Below, piece after piece: positions 5,693 through 11,575 of a DNA stretch of 11,754 nucleotides. The position numbers and the translations under genes were made by a program. Below the pieces are notes generated by a model. The model had not been told where the DNA came from and did not search any database. It was given only the letters and a program-made list of their open reading frames with translations. The stretch is from Ruminococcaceae bacterium UBA1865 (lineage in GTDB: Bacteria; Bacillota; Clostridia; Oscillospirales; Acutalibacteraceae), in assembly GCA_002338255.1 (NCBI GenBank), contig DDHX01000062.1, positions 77,144-88,897 of the forward strand. The letters run 5' to 3'. Every line of letters starts with the position of its first letter. Positions within the stretch are counted from its first letter, which is position 1.

Positions 5693-7087
5693 GTGACAAA
5701 AACTGAGTTGAAGATAAAAGCGGACGGCTTTTTAAATAAATATTTTTCGGGTGACTCCATCAACTATCGGCAAATCATCGCGATTATTCTGCCCATATTG
5801 GTGGATCAGGCTTTTGTTGTCGGTCTTGGCCTGTTGAATACGGCTATGATCAGCTCCTCAGGCGTTGCGGCGGTCAGTGCGGTCAACATGGTTGATTCAC
5901 TGAACATCTTTTTAGTCAATGTATTTATTGCAGTAGCGACCGGAGGCACGGTTGTAGTCGCACAATACAAGGGCAGCAGAAACGACCCCATGGTTTCAAA
6001 AGCGGCAGCCGGTTCGGTGTCCTCGGTATTTCTGCTGGCAGCCTTTATCAGCGTGCTGGTGATTGTGTTTCACACGCCGACATTAAGCCTGTTATTCGGG
6101 AATGCGCAGGCCGACGTTTTCAGCAATGCAAGGATATATTTAATCGGCAGCAGCATTTCTTACTGCGGAATTGCAACGGTCGAAGCTGTTTGCGGCGCAC
6201 TTCGCGGAGTGGGGGAAACAAGGTCTTCGCTCGCTCTTTCGCTTACAATGAACCTTTCCTATGTAGTCCTTAATTTCCTGTTTATCAACGTGTTGCACAT
6301 GGGCGTTTTAGGGATGGTAATTTCGCTTAATATCTCAAGATATATTGGAGCAGGCTGTTCCATACTTTACTTGATCAAGGGAAATACTTCTCTGAATTTC
6401 AAGATGAAAGATGCCCTGCACTTTGACCCATCCATGCTGAAAAAAATTCTCTACATTGGCGTTCCGTTTGCTGCGGAGCAAATGTTTTTTAACGGCGGGA
6501 AAATATTAACCCAGACCTTTATTGTTCAGCTCGGTGTCCTGGCAATGGATATTAACGCAATTACCAGTTCTATTGTCGGCTTGTTTCAAATTCCAGCAAA
6601 TGCGCTGCTGCTCTCGACGGTTACGGTTATTGGCCAGTGCATGGGCCGGCGCGACGTAAAAGATGCGCGAAAATTTATTAAATCGTTTCTTTGCCTTTCC
6701 TCCGTGTCATTTGTATTTATGCTTTTGCTTGTGATGCCTTTGTTCAATCCGCTTGTCTCGCTATTTAATCCCCCGGCGGCTGTTGTGCCGACCATTTACA
6801 AAATTATGCTGATTACCGGCGTTTCGCAAATCCCGCTCTGGTCAATCAGCTTTATTACGCCGGCGGCGCTTAGGGCGGCCGGGGATTCAAAATACACTTC
6901 CGTTGTATCTATGCTGTCTATGTGGCTGTTCCGTGTCGTCCTCGGCTATATTTTAGGAGTTGTACTGCCTTTCGGAATCGTTGGCGTTTGGGTTGCCATG
7001 GTTTGTGAGTGGGGAGTGCGCGGTACCGTTTTTCTTTTCAGGTTTAAGGGTAAAAAATGGTATCAGCACCATTTGATTGACGATTGA
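5693..7087 (+). CDS. MATE family efflux transporter
   Basis: This is a 464-aa membrane protein of the multidrug and toxic compound extrusion (MATE) family, with about 12 hydrophobic segments and two related halves. Typical features are ILPILVDQAFVVGLGLLNTA in helix 1, the AVSAVNMVDSLNIF segment, GTVVVAQYKGS after helix 2, EAVCGALRGVGETRSSL in the first half and the matching TPAALRAAGDSKYTS in the second half. Cation-coupled drug or metabolite export is the family role; the substrate is unknown. The start is GTG at 5693 because no in-frame ATG precedes the first conserved helix; the ribosome binding site is poor (AAAAAAAGATG), suggesting low translation. It is monocistronic, with a terminator upstream and a large palindrome just after its stop codon. 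Confidence 0.93.
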   Translation: MTKTELKIKADGFLNKYFSGDSINYRQIIAIILPILVDQAFVVGLGLLNTAMISSSGVAAVSAVNMVDSLNIFLVNVFIAVATGGTVVVAQYKGSRNDPMVSKAAAGSVSSVFLLAAFISVLVIVFHTPTLSLLFGNAQADVFSNARIYLIGSSISYCGIATVEAVCGALRGVGETRSSLALSLTMNLSYVVLNFLFINVLHMGVLGMVISLNISRYIGAGCSILYLIKGNTSLNFKMKDALHFDPSMLKKILYIGVPFAAEQMFFNGGKILTQTFIVQLGVLAMDINAITSSIVGLFQIPANALLLSTVTVIGQCMGRRDVKDARKFIKSFLCLSSVSFVFMLLLVMPLFNPLVSLFNPPAAVVPTIYKIMLITGVSQIPLWSISFITPAALRAAGDSKYTSVVSMLSMWLFRVVLGYILGVVLPFGIVGVWVAMVCEWGVRGTVFLFRFKGKKWYQHHLIDD

Positions 7088-7093
7088 TACTAC

Positions 7094-7125
7094 TCTCCAA
7101 TTAAAATATATATTTTAATTGGAGA
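7094..7125. repeat. Perfect 32-bp AT-rich palindrome after the MATE gene
   Basis: The arms TCTCCAATTAAAATA (7094-7108) and TATTTTAATTGGAGA (7111-7125) are perfectly complementary around a TA centre. It starts 7 nt after the MATE stop codon. It can form a long cruciform or RNA hairpin but has no T-run after it, so it is not a standard terminator; it could protect the mRNA 3' end or bind a protein. Confidence 0.75.
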
Positions 7126-7146
7126 ACGACCAGCTATGCTGTGCTT

Positions 7147-7173
7147 GTTTTGCGCTTAAAAAAAGCGCAAAAC
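7147..7173. repeat. 11-bp inverted repeat with 5-nt A loop
   Basis: GTTTTGCGCTT (7147-7157) and AAGCGCAAAAC (7163-7173) are perfectly complementary around AAAAA. It lies between the convergent MATE and yjgB-like genes. Neither strand has a T-run after the stem, so it is a structural hairpin or possibly a remnant of a terminator. Confidence 0.7.
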
Positions 7174-7222
7174 CCGTCTCATGCTAAATCCATCTGCGTC
7201 CATCTCACAATTGCACAACAAC

Positions 7223-7258
7223 ATAAAAGGCCGACTATCTGTTACGATAGCCGGCCTT
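7223..7258 (-). terminator. Terminator of the yjgB-like gene
   Basis: On the minus strand, AAGGCCGGCTATC pairs with GATAGTCGGCCTT (13 bp, one mismatch) over a 6-nt loop. The stem's own terminal TT plus the next bases give a TTTT run. It follows the lipoprotein stop at 7284 by 25 nt. A weak + strand role for the MATE transcript is possible. Confidence 0.8.
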
Positions 7259-7283
7259 GATTATAATGAGTTGGACAGAGAGC

Positions 7284-7973
7284 TTACCACTGTCTGCCGG
7301 GATCATCCGCCATTGTGTTTACAGTACCATCCGGGTACAAAACAGAATAATGGTTTAGTACGGGGTCGGTTTTGCCGTCAGCTTTCGGAAATACAAGCAA
7401 TATTTTAAATTCTTTTCCGGCTGTGTAACCTATGATATCTTCTGCCTTTGTAGTGCTTGTATACGCGGGTTTGCCAAACACCTCTTTTGCCTTGGACAAG
7501 GTGATGGTGCTAAGGGTGCTGTCGAAGGTTCTTGCTTCAAAGATTTGAGCACCTTTGTTGAAGCCAAAGGCAACTTTTTGTTTTGAAAAAGTCGCGTAGG
7601 TTCCTTTTGCGGAAGCGATGTATTCGGTTTTATCCGCCTTTCCCCATTTTGCGGTCACATCATCAATAACTGATGTTTTTACGGGGAATTCACAGTCAAT
7701 AATTTTACCTTTTTTTGCGGATTCCATGATTTGCGTCAAAAGTGTTTTTGCGGTATCCACCGGTGCGGCGGATGATACCGCGCTCGGTACTGCCGATGAA
7801 ACTTCCGAAGGTGCTTCGGAGGTTACATCCGATGACGACGGAAGGGTACTAACGGTATTGCTGCTTGCATCGGGGGGAGTCACTTTATTGGAACATCCTG
7901 CCATAATGGTAAAAACAAAAGAAACAATCATTATATTTAAGAATAATTTTCTTGTACGCATAGATATCGCCAT
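7284..7973 (-). CDS. YjgB-like lipoprotein, DUF4309 domain
   Basis: This 229-aa predicted lipoprotein has basic residues (MRTRK), a hydrophobic stretch (LFLNIMIVSFVFTI) and the lipobox-like MAGC with Cys27, where lipidation would anchor it outside the cell membrane. Residues ~33-72 are a Ser/Val/Pro/Ala-rich flexible linker. The rest is a complete DUF4309 domain: GKIIDCEFPVKTSVIDDV, KWGKADKTEYIASAKGTYAT, VAFGFNKGAQIFEARTFDS, GYTAGKEFKILLVFPK and the C-terminal NTMADDPGRQW, all as in Bacillus YjgB. Function is unknown. Met5 (7961) is an equally plausible start; neither start has a clear ribosome binding site. No good promoter was found, although an AGGAGGTG lies about 120 nt upstream in front of a very short ORF. 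Confidence 0.88.
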   Translation of the reverse strand: MAISMRTRKLFLNIMIVSFVFTIMAGCSNKVTPPDASSNTVSTLPSSSDVTSEAPSEVSSAVPSAVSSAAPVDTAKTLLTQIMESAKKGKIIDCEFPVKTSVIDDVTAKWGKADKTEYIASAKGTYATFSKQKVAFGFNKGAQIFEARTFDSTLSTITLSKAKEVFGKPAYTSTTKAEDIIGYTAGKEFKILLVFPKADGKTDPVLNHYSVLYPDGTVNTMADDPGRQW

Positions 7974-8025
7974 CTTTCTTTTCTATATTTGTTATTGTAC
8001 TAAAAATATTATTATCATCGTACAT

Positions 8026-8085
8026 TCATTCCATTTTTTGGATCATCAATGACATTATTTCAAGATATTTATTGAATGCACACAA
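8026..8085 (-). CDS. Possible tiny ORF (19 aa) behind a perfect Shine-Dalgarno
   Basis: On the minus strand AGGAGGTG (8098-8091) is the best ribosome binding site in the window outside the known genes. TTG at 8085, 7 nt after AGGAGG, opens a 19-codon frame (MCAFNKYLEIMSLMIQKME) ending at TGA. A GTG 9 nt away would encode only four residues. It lies 5' of the yjgB-like gene and could be a leader peptide, a small protein or the remains of a gene. I recognise no family. Confidence 0.25.
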   Translation of the reverse strand: MCAFNKYLEIMSLMIQKME

Positions 8086-8098
8086 TACTGCACCTCCT

Positions 8099-8226
8099 GC
8101 TTAGCTTAGTATATTTACATTTATTAGTTTTATAATAACATAATTTTGACATTTTGTATACACAAGCACCATCAAATAAACGCGGGCGAAAGGAATACTT
8201 AGCAATGGATTACGGAAATTTTGACA
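8099..8226. other. Short AT-rich spacer between yjgB leader region and cotJC 3' end
   Basis: Nothing coding is supported here. A TTGACA occurs at 8146 on the + strand without a matching -10 at normal spacing. A 26-codon + strand frame from ATG 8205 runs through the cotJC terminator and into its antisense strand, so it is not called. Confidence 0.5.
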
Positions 8227-8262
8227 AAAATAAAGGGCGCAGTCATATTTTGAACTGCGCTC
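8227..8262 (-). terminator. Terminator of the cotJC-like gene
   Basis: On the minus strand GAGCGCAGT pairs with ACTGCGCCC (9 bp, one G-U) over a 10-nt loop, followed by TTTATTTTT. It begins 9 nt after the stop codon of the cotJC fragment, so the native 3' end of that gene is intact. Confidence 0.8.
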
Positions 8263-8270
8263 TCAGAGTG

Positions 8271-8474
8271 TTATTTTTTATCAAATGACGGGTTAAACGC
8301 GTAGAAGTTTTTAGCATCCAAATTATCAGTGGTAATGCGCAGCCCCTCGCCAAAGCGTTGGTAGTGCACAACTTCACGCGCACGTAGGAACTGGATTGCA
8401 TCGCGTACGTCGGGATCATCACAAAAGCGTAAGATGTTGTCGTAGGTCATGCGCGCTTTCTGTTCTGCTGCAAT
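8271..8474 (-). pseudogene. cotJC: cotJC-like spore-coat manganese catalase, 3' fragment interrupted by a mobile element
   Basis: The last 67 codons of a CotJC/manganese-catalase-type protein are present: IAAEQKARMTYDNILRF, CDDPDVRDAIQFL, RAREVVHYQRFGEGL and the tail FYAFNPSFDKK. It keeps the C-terminal two metal ligands of the family, Glu in AAEQKAR and His in REVVH, 33 residues apart as Glu148 and His181 are in Lactobacillus manganese catalase. The first three ligands belong to the missing N-terminal half. Homology stops at about the IAAEQ codons; upstream in frame are a few unrelated codons and then a stop inside the recombinase gene. There is no start codon or ribosome binding site. The 5' half should lie to the right, beyond the window. 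It is either a pseudogene or a gene that is reassembled by excision. Confidence 0.82.
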
Positions 8475-8497
8475 CGTGTATCGACTACTTTTTAGAC
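8471..8497. other. Left junction (attachment site region) of the integrated element
   Basis: Only 23 nt separate the last recognisable cotJC codon (ends 8474) from the recombinase stop codon (8498-8500). The crossover must lie in or next to this interval. The core cannot be fixed because the other junction and the empty site are not in the window. Large serine recombinases typically sit right beside their attachment site, as here. Confidence 0.65.
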
Positions 8498-10051
8498 TTA
8501 GAAATTCCAGTGAATTTCAATTGTGCGCTGTTTTGTTTCTGGGTTACGCTTTCCCACATAGATGCAGTCAATGAGTGTTTCTACCATTGGTCGAGTAAGC
8601 TGCTTAATGTCAGTGTATTGTTCTACCATTTGGCGGCGGTCTTGTGCCGTCTGCATTTTATCGGTGACCTCAGCAAGCTGCATCTGTGCGGTGTCAATTT
8701 GGCTTTGCAATCGCTCTTTGTCGCGGTGAAAATCTTTGGAGAATTCCATAAATTCATCATCCGTAATTAGACCCTTTACCTTATCAAGATACAGCGATTT
8801 AATCCCATTTCCGCATTCTGATGCTTTCTTTTGGTAAAACTCCAAATCGGTTTCAATTTGGTTGCGGCGTTCTTCCATTCGGTCATTAAACTGAATCTTC
8901 TCTTCCAGTTCACCTTTATCAAGATATTCCGCAGCCAGTTTGCGAAGTTCAGCCAAAACAGTTTTTTCTAAAACAGAAACAGAAATGAAAGCACCCTCAC
9001 AGGCTTCTTTCGAAGTGTATTTCGTGGAGCATTGTAAATAATGCTTGCCGCGATTCTTTTGCGAGCGCATGACATATCCACATTCGCTGCACCGTGCTTT
9101 TTTCGCAAACAGTCCGATAGTTCCAACCGTAAACGGCTTTGTTTTTTGTCGAACCATTGTCTGAACCCTATCCCATAATTCACAGTCAATAATCGGTTCG
9201 TGTGTACCCTCAACAACAATCCATTTTTCTTTGGGTAACGGCTTGTTAATCTTTGACTTATAGGAAATACTTCCGTATTTGCCCTGAACCATGTTTCCAA
9301 TGTAGATTTCATTAATCAACATATCCGATATGGCGAAATATTTCCAAAGTGTGCTGCTTTTTGTCTTGGGTTGCTGATAGCGTAAACCATGCAGCCGTTT
9401 ATATTCCGTGGGATTCGGAATGCCCCGGTCATTGAGCATTCGAGCAATGGCAACTTTTCCGTAACCTTTGGAAAAGAGAGTAAAAACCTCCCTTACGATT
9501 TTGGCAGCTTCTTCATCAATTATCAGATGTCCTTTTTGTTCTGGGTCTTTCAGATAGCCGAATAAGGCAAAAGCGCCTATATGTATTCCGTTTTTGCGTT
9601 TGTTCGTTAGTACACTCTTGATATTATCCGACATGTCCTCAAGATACCATTCGTTTATAAGGCCGTTAATTTGCCGGGATTTTTTATTTCCTCTTACCTC
9701 GGTATCTGCATTGTCAACAACGCTAACAAAACGGATACCCCATTCCACAAACTTTCCGTGAATATACTTTTCCACCATTTCAAGTTCGCGGGTAAACCGG
9801 GACTGTGTTTTACAAAGGACGATATCAAATTTGTGCTTTTCGGCATCGGTCAAAAGTCGGTTAAAATCCGGTCGATTGCGGTCTGAACCAGTAAAATCGT
9901 CATCGGAATATATTCCATAAACTTCCCAGTTGTGCTCCATACTGTACTGCACAAGCATGGACTTCTGATTTTGAATGCTTTCGCTGTCCTCCGTCTCTAC
10001 TTGCTTGTCTTTATCTTCTTCCGAAAGTCTGCAATAAATTGCTACCTTCAT
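8498..10051 (-). CDS. Large serine recombinase (site-specific integrase/excisionase)
   Basis: This 517-aa large serine recombinase cuts and rejoins attachment sites through a phosphoserine intermediate. The resolvase domain (residues ~2-150) has YCRLS with nucleophile Ser10, YSDDDFTGSDRNRPDF, and the catalytic arginines in KTQSRFTRE (residues 81-89). The recombinase domain (~155-300) has GYLKDP, YGKVAIARMLNDRGIPNP and YIGNMVQGK. A zinc ribbon follows (Cys321, Cys324, Cys341, Cys351), interrupted later by a long charged coiled coil (~375-475) that in this family controls integration versus excision. Length is typical and no key residue is missing. The ATG has GAGGCGG 7 nt upstream and its own strong promoter. 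It ends at the cotJC junction, so it is probably the enzyme that inserted this element. Confidence 0.95.
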   Translation of the reverse strand: MKVAIYCRLSEEDKDKQVETEDSESIQNQKSMLVQYSMEHNWEVYGIYSDDDFTGSDRNRPDFNRLLTDAEKHKFDIVLCKTQSRFTRELEMVEKYIHGKFVEWGIRFVSVVDNADTEVRGNKKSRQINGLINEWYLEDMSDNIKSVLTNKRKNGIHIGAFALFGYLKDPEQKGHLIIDEEAAKIVREVFTLFSKGYGKVAIARMLNDRGIPNPTEYKRLHGLRYQQPKTKSSTLWKYFAISDMLINEIYIGNMVQGKYGSISYKSKINKPLPKEKWIVVEGTHEPIIDCELWDRVQTMVRQKTKPFTVGTIGLFAKKARCSECGYVMRSQKNRGKHYLQCSTKYTSKEACEGAFISVSVLEKTVLAELRKLAAEYLDKGELEEKIQFNDRMEERRNQIETDLEFYQKKASECGNGIKSLYLDKVKGLITDDEFMEFSKDFHRDKERLQSQIDTAQMQLAEVTDKMQTAQDRRQMVEQYTDIKQLTRPMVETLIDCIYVGKRNPETKQRTIEIHWNF

Positions 10052-10109
10052 ACTTTACCGCCTCATCTCAGTTGCGATAAAGACAAGAACTATGATTTGA
10101 TGTAACTAT

Positions 10110-10138
10110 AGTATACACCCCCTATATAGTCCTGTAAA
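10110..10138 (-). promoter_or_regulatory. Sigma-A promoter of the recombinase gene with overlapping palindromes
   Basis: On the minus strand TTTACA (5/6) and TATACT (5/6) are separated by exactly 17 nt, about 60 nt before the recombinase start. ACTATATAG lies in the spacer and ACTATAGT overlaps the -10 end; these related near-palindromes could be repressor sites. A separate promoter allows recombinase expression independent of rep. Confidence 0.7.
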
Positions 10139-10148
10139 TCGCCGAATT

Positions 10149-10280
10149 TTACGCATTGCTCTTGCAGCTTTCTATGTAATTAATTAATTCTATCCACATT
10201 TTTGTGAGTTCCACACGGATGGTTGGCTCATCTTTATTTTTAAACACATTCGTGCAAATGACGACTTCTTTTTTCGCCAT
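10149..10280 (-). CDS. Small protein of unknown function, between rep and recombinase (43 aa)
   Basis: This is a 43-residue ORF with a very good ribosome binding site (GAGGTGAAGG, 4-9 nt before the ATG). It starts 60 nt after the rep stop and ends just upstream of the recombinase promoter, all on the same strand. The sequence is MAKKEVVICTNVFKNKDEPT followed by IRVELTKMWIELINYIESCK and a short tail: a possible N-terminal beta strand and an amphipathic C-terminal helix. I recognise no family. Position suggests an element-encoded accessory protein, for example a replication or excision helper, but that is a guess from context. Confidence 0.65.
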   Translation of the reverse strand: MAKKEVVICTNVFKNKDEPTIRVELTKMWIELINYIESCKSNA

Positions 10281-10340
10281 TTCCTTCACCTCGCATTCGA
10301 TAAAGCGTATGTTAAGCTGATTGTCCGATATGAATAATAC

Positions 10341-11378
10341 CTACACTGTAAATGGCAAATCTCCGTCAATATCAATTTCTGTATACTCGTCCGTGTCTTT
10401 ATGCTTGCCCTCACGAAATTTATTCCTACTTATGTAATCCTCTGCTTCATATTCTGTAAACTGGTTAGTACCCATATAAACAACTACTTTATGGATTCTT
10501 CGGATGAAAGCAAGCCACGTTTCGAGTGCTTCCATTCTCACATTTTCGTATTGTTTCCATAAGTCTGTATTAGAAATAAGGTATACCTTTGTAAAGCAAG
10601 CAATCTTGTTTACATATCGGCAGGGCAACTCAACAGGGTAACCATCTAAATAATTAAGCATGTCTTGTATTTTGAAGCCGGAACGAAATTCCTCGAATAT
10701 GATTACGTCTTGTCCCTTGTAGCCGTCGAAACCACCATGCAGGTAGTTAGTGACCCGAAAGACATTTTCATAGCCGTACTGCTCCATTATGCCCCTTGTT
10801 TTGCCTGTGCCTGTCTTGCCCCAAATATAGGTGACTGTGAGTGTCCGAAACGTGCTTTTGTAGCATTCTTCACGGACGGTTTGCCGCACTCTTTCCAATG
10901 TATCAATTTGAAGCATATAATTTGGATTTTCTTCAATGATTTCATAATTTGACATTCCATTCTTTATCATGTCATACAAATCAGATAAATCATTTCTTGC
11001 ACCTTGCCGCTCCAAGGGCATTTCACCGAACTCCTCCTGCGTATCAGGAATTTTTGTTTCGTGCTTGTCTTTATCCTTTTCCCATTTGCCCTCTTTGAAA
11101 ACATAATCTCTATTTTGTTCTGACGTGCCGTGAGCAATTTCTATATGGGCTTGAAGAAATCTTTTCTTTAGTGTGCTGAACCGAACAGCGGAAGAACAGG
11201 CTATGAAAATATGTGTGTGGTGGGTCTTTTCCTTGCCGCCGATTTCGTCACCAAAGCAATAATAAACACAAGATTTCAGCTTTTCTAATTCCTGCTTGAT
11301 GCGGTCATGGGTCATTTCTTTTTCCAAAGGGTTATTAATGGTTATTTGCCATTTCCTTGATTGAGAATCTTTTGCCAC
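10341..11378 (-). CDS. rep: CRESS-DNA-type Rep: HUH endonuclease plus superfamily 3 helicase
   Basis: This ~345-aa replication initiator is laid out like circovirus-type Reps. The HUH nickase domain (~1-110) has motif I WQITINNP (10-17), motif II HHTHIFI with the metal-binding His-x-His (His54, His56) and motif III DYVFKEGK with the nicking Tyr92 and Lys95. The helicase domain has Walker A GKTGTGKT (187-194), Walker B DVIIFEEF (about 224-231) and motif C YLISN (266-270). All catalytic residues are present. It should nick one strand at the origin and unwind it for rolling-circle replication. Start GTG 11378 is chosen because AAAGGGGTGA lies just upstream; a TTG at 11417 would add 13 residues. 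Known relatives occur in bacterial plasmids (pCRESS groups) and phytoplasma plasmids. The putative origin is 80-120 nt upstream. Confidence 0.85.
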   Translation of the reverse strand: MAKDSQSRKWQITINNPLEKEMTHDRIKQELEKLKSCVYYCFGDEIGGKEKTHHTHIFIACSSAVRFSTLKKRFLQAHIEIAHGTSEQNRDYVFKEGKWEKDKDKHETKIPDTQEEFGEMPLERQGARNDLSDLYDMIKNGMSNYEIIEENPNYMLQIDTLERVRQTVREECYKSTFRTLTVTYIWGKTGTGKTRGIMEQYGYENVFRVTNYLHGGFDGYKGQDVIIFEEFRSGFKIQDMLNYLDGYPVELPCRYVNKIACFTKVYLISNTDLWKQYENVRMEALETWLAFIRRIHKVVVYMGTNQFTEYEAEDYISRNKFREGKHKDTDEYTEIDIDGDLPFTV

Positions 11379-11411
11379 GAAATCACCCCTTTGATATTGC
11401 GATATTTTCTG

Positions 11412-11447
11412 TCGCAAGCGTTGGTTTCAGTGCCAGCCTGCTTGCGA
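11412..11447. repeat. 8-bp inverted repeat between origin and rep
   Basis: TCGCAAGC (11412-11419) and GCTTGCGA (11440-11447) are perfectly complementary with a 20-nt spacer. It lies in the rep leader between the start codon and the origin stem-loop. It could bind Rep or a regulator, or form a leader hairpin; no clear sigma-A promoter was identified around it. Confidence 0.55.
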
Positions 11448-11464
11448 TAATGTTTGTGACAGAG

Positions 11465-11495
11465 GTTGACTAGGGTAATACTTCCCCTAGTCAAC
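11465..11495 (-). other. Putative rolling-circle replication origin: stem-loop with NANTATTAC nonanucleotide
   Basis: An 11-bp perfect stem (GTTGACTAGGG with CCCTAGTCAAC) encloses a 9-nt loop. On the minus strand the loop plus the first base of the 3' arm read AAGTATTAC (11483 to 11475), matching NANTATTAC, the nick-site consensus of CRESS-DNA virus origins (TAGTATTAC in circoviruses, TAATATTAC in geminiviruses). In those, Rep cuts between T and A of TATT/AC. It lies 87 nt upstream of the rep start, on the same strand. Function as an origin is inferred. Confidence 0.75.
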
Positions 11496-11511
11496 GGCGG
11501 TCACGCCCGGC

Positions 11512-11566
11512 GTTCCCTTCCAGTGCACACGCCTTATGCTTCGCACGGCGCGAGCACTGGGGAGGG
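11512..11566. repeat. Second large imperfect hairpin beside the origin
   Basis: CCAGTGC (11520-11526) pairs with GCACTGG (11554-11560), extendable outward by wobble and GC pairs; the 27-nt inside is GC-rich with its own GCC/GGC pairing. It may be a single-strand origin, an accessory Rep site or the terminator region of the upstream ORF, which ends at 11576. No T-run follows on the minus strand. Confidence 0.5.
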
Positions 11567-11575
11567 TTGATTGTT

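Noticed and set aside
8146..8175. TTGACA on the + strand as a promoter
   Set aside because: No acceptable -10 at 16-18 nt spacing and no gene downstream on that strand.
8205..8285. Short + strand frame beginning MDYGNFDKNK
   Set aside because: It runs through the cotJC terminator and antisense to the cotJC fragment; moderate AAAGGA site only.
8396..8770. 124-codon + strand frame across the cotJC/recombinase junction
   Set aside because: Antisense shadow of the recombinase and cotJC coding frames, which have clear family motifs.
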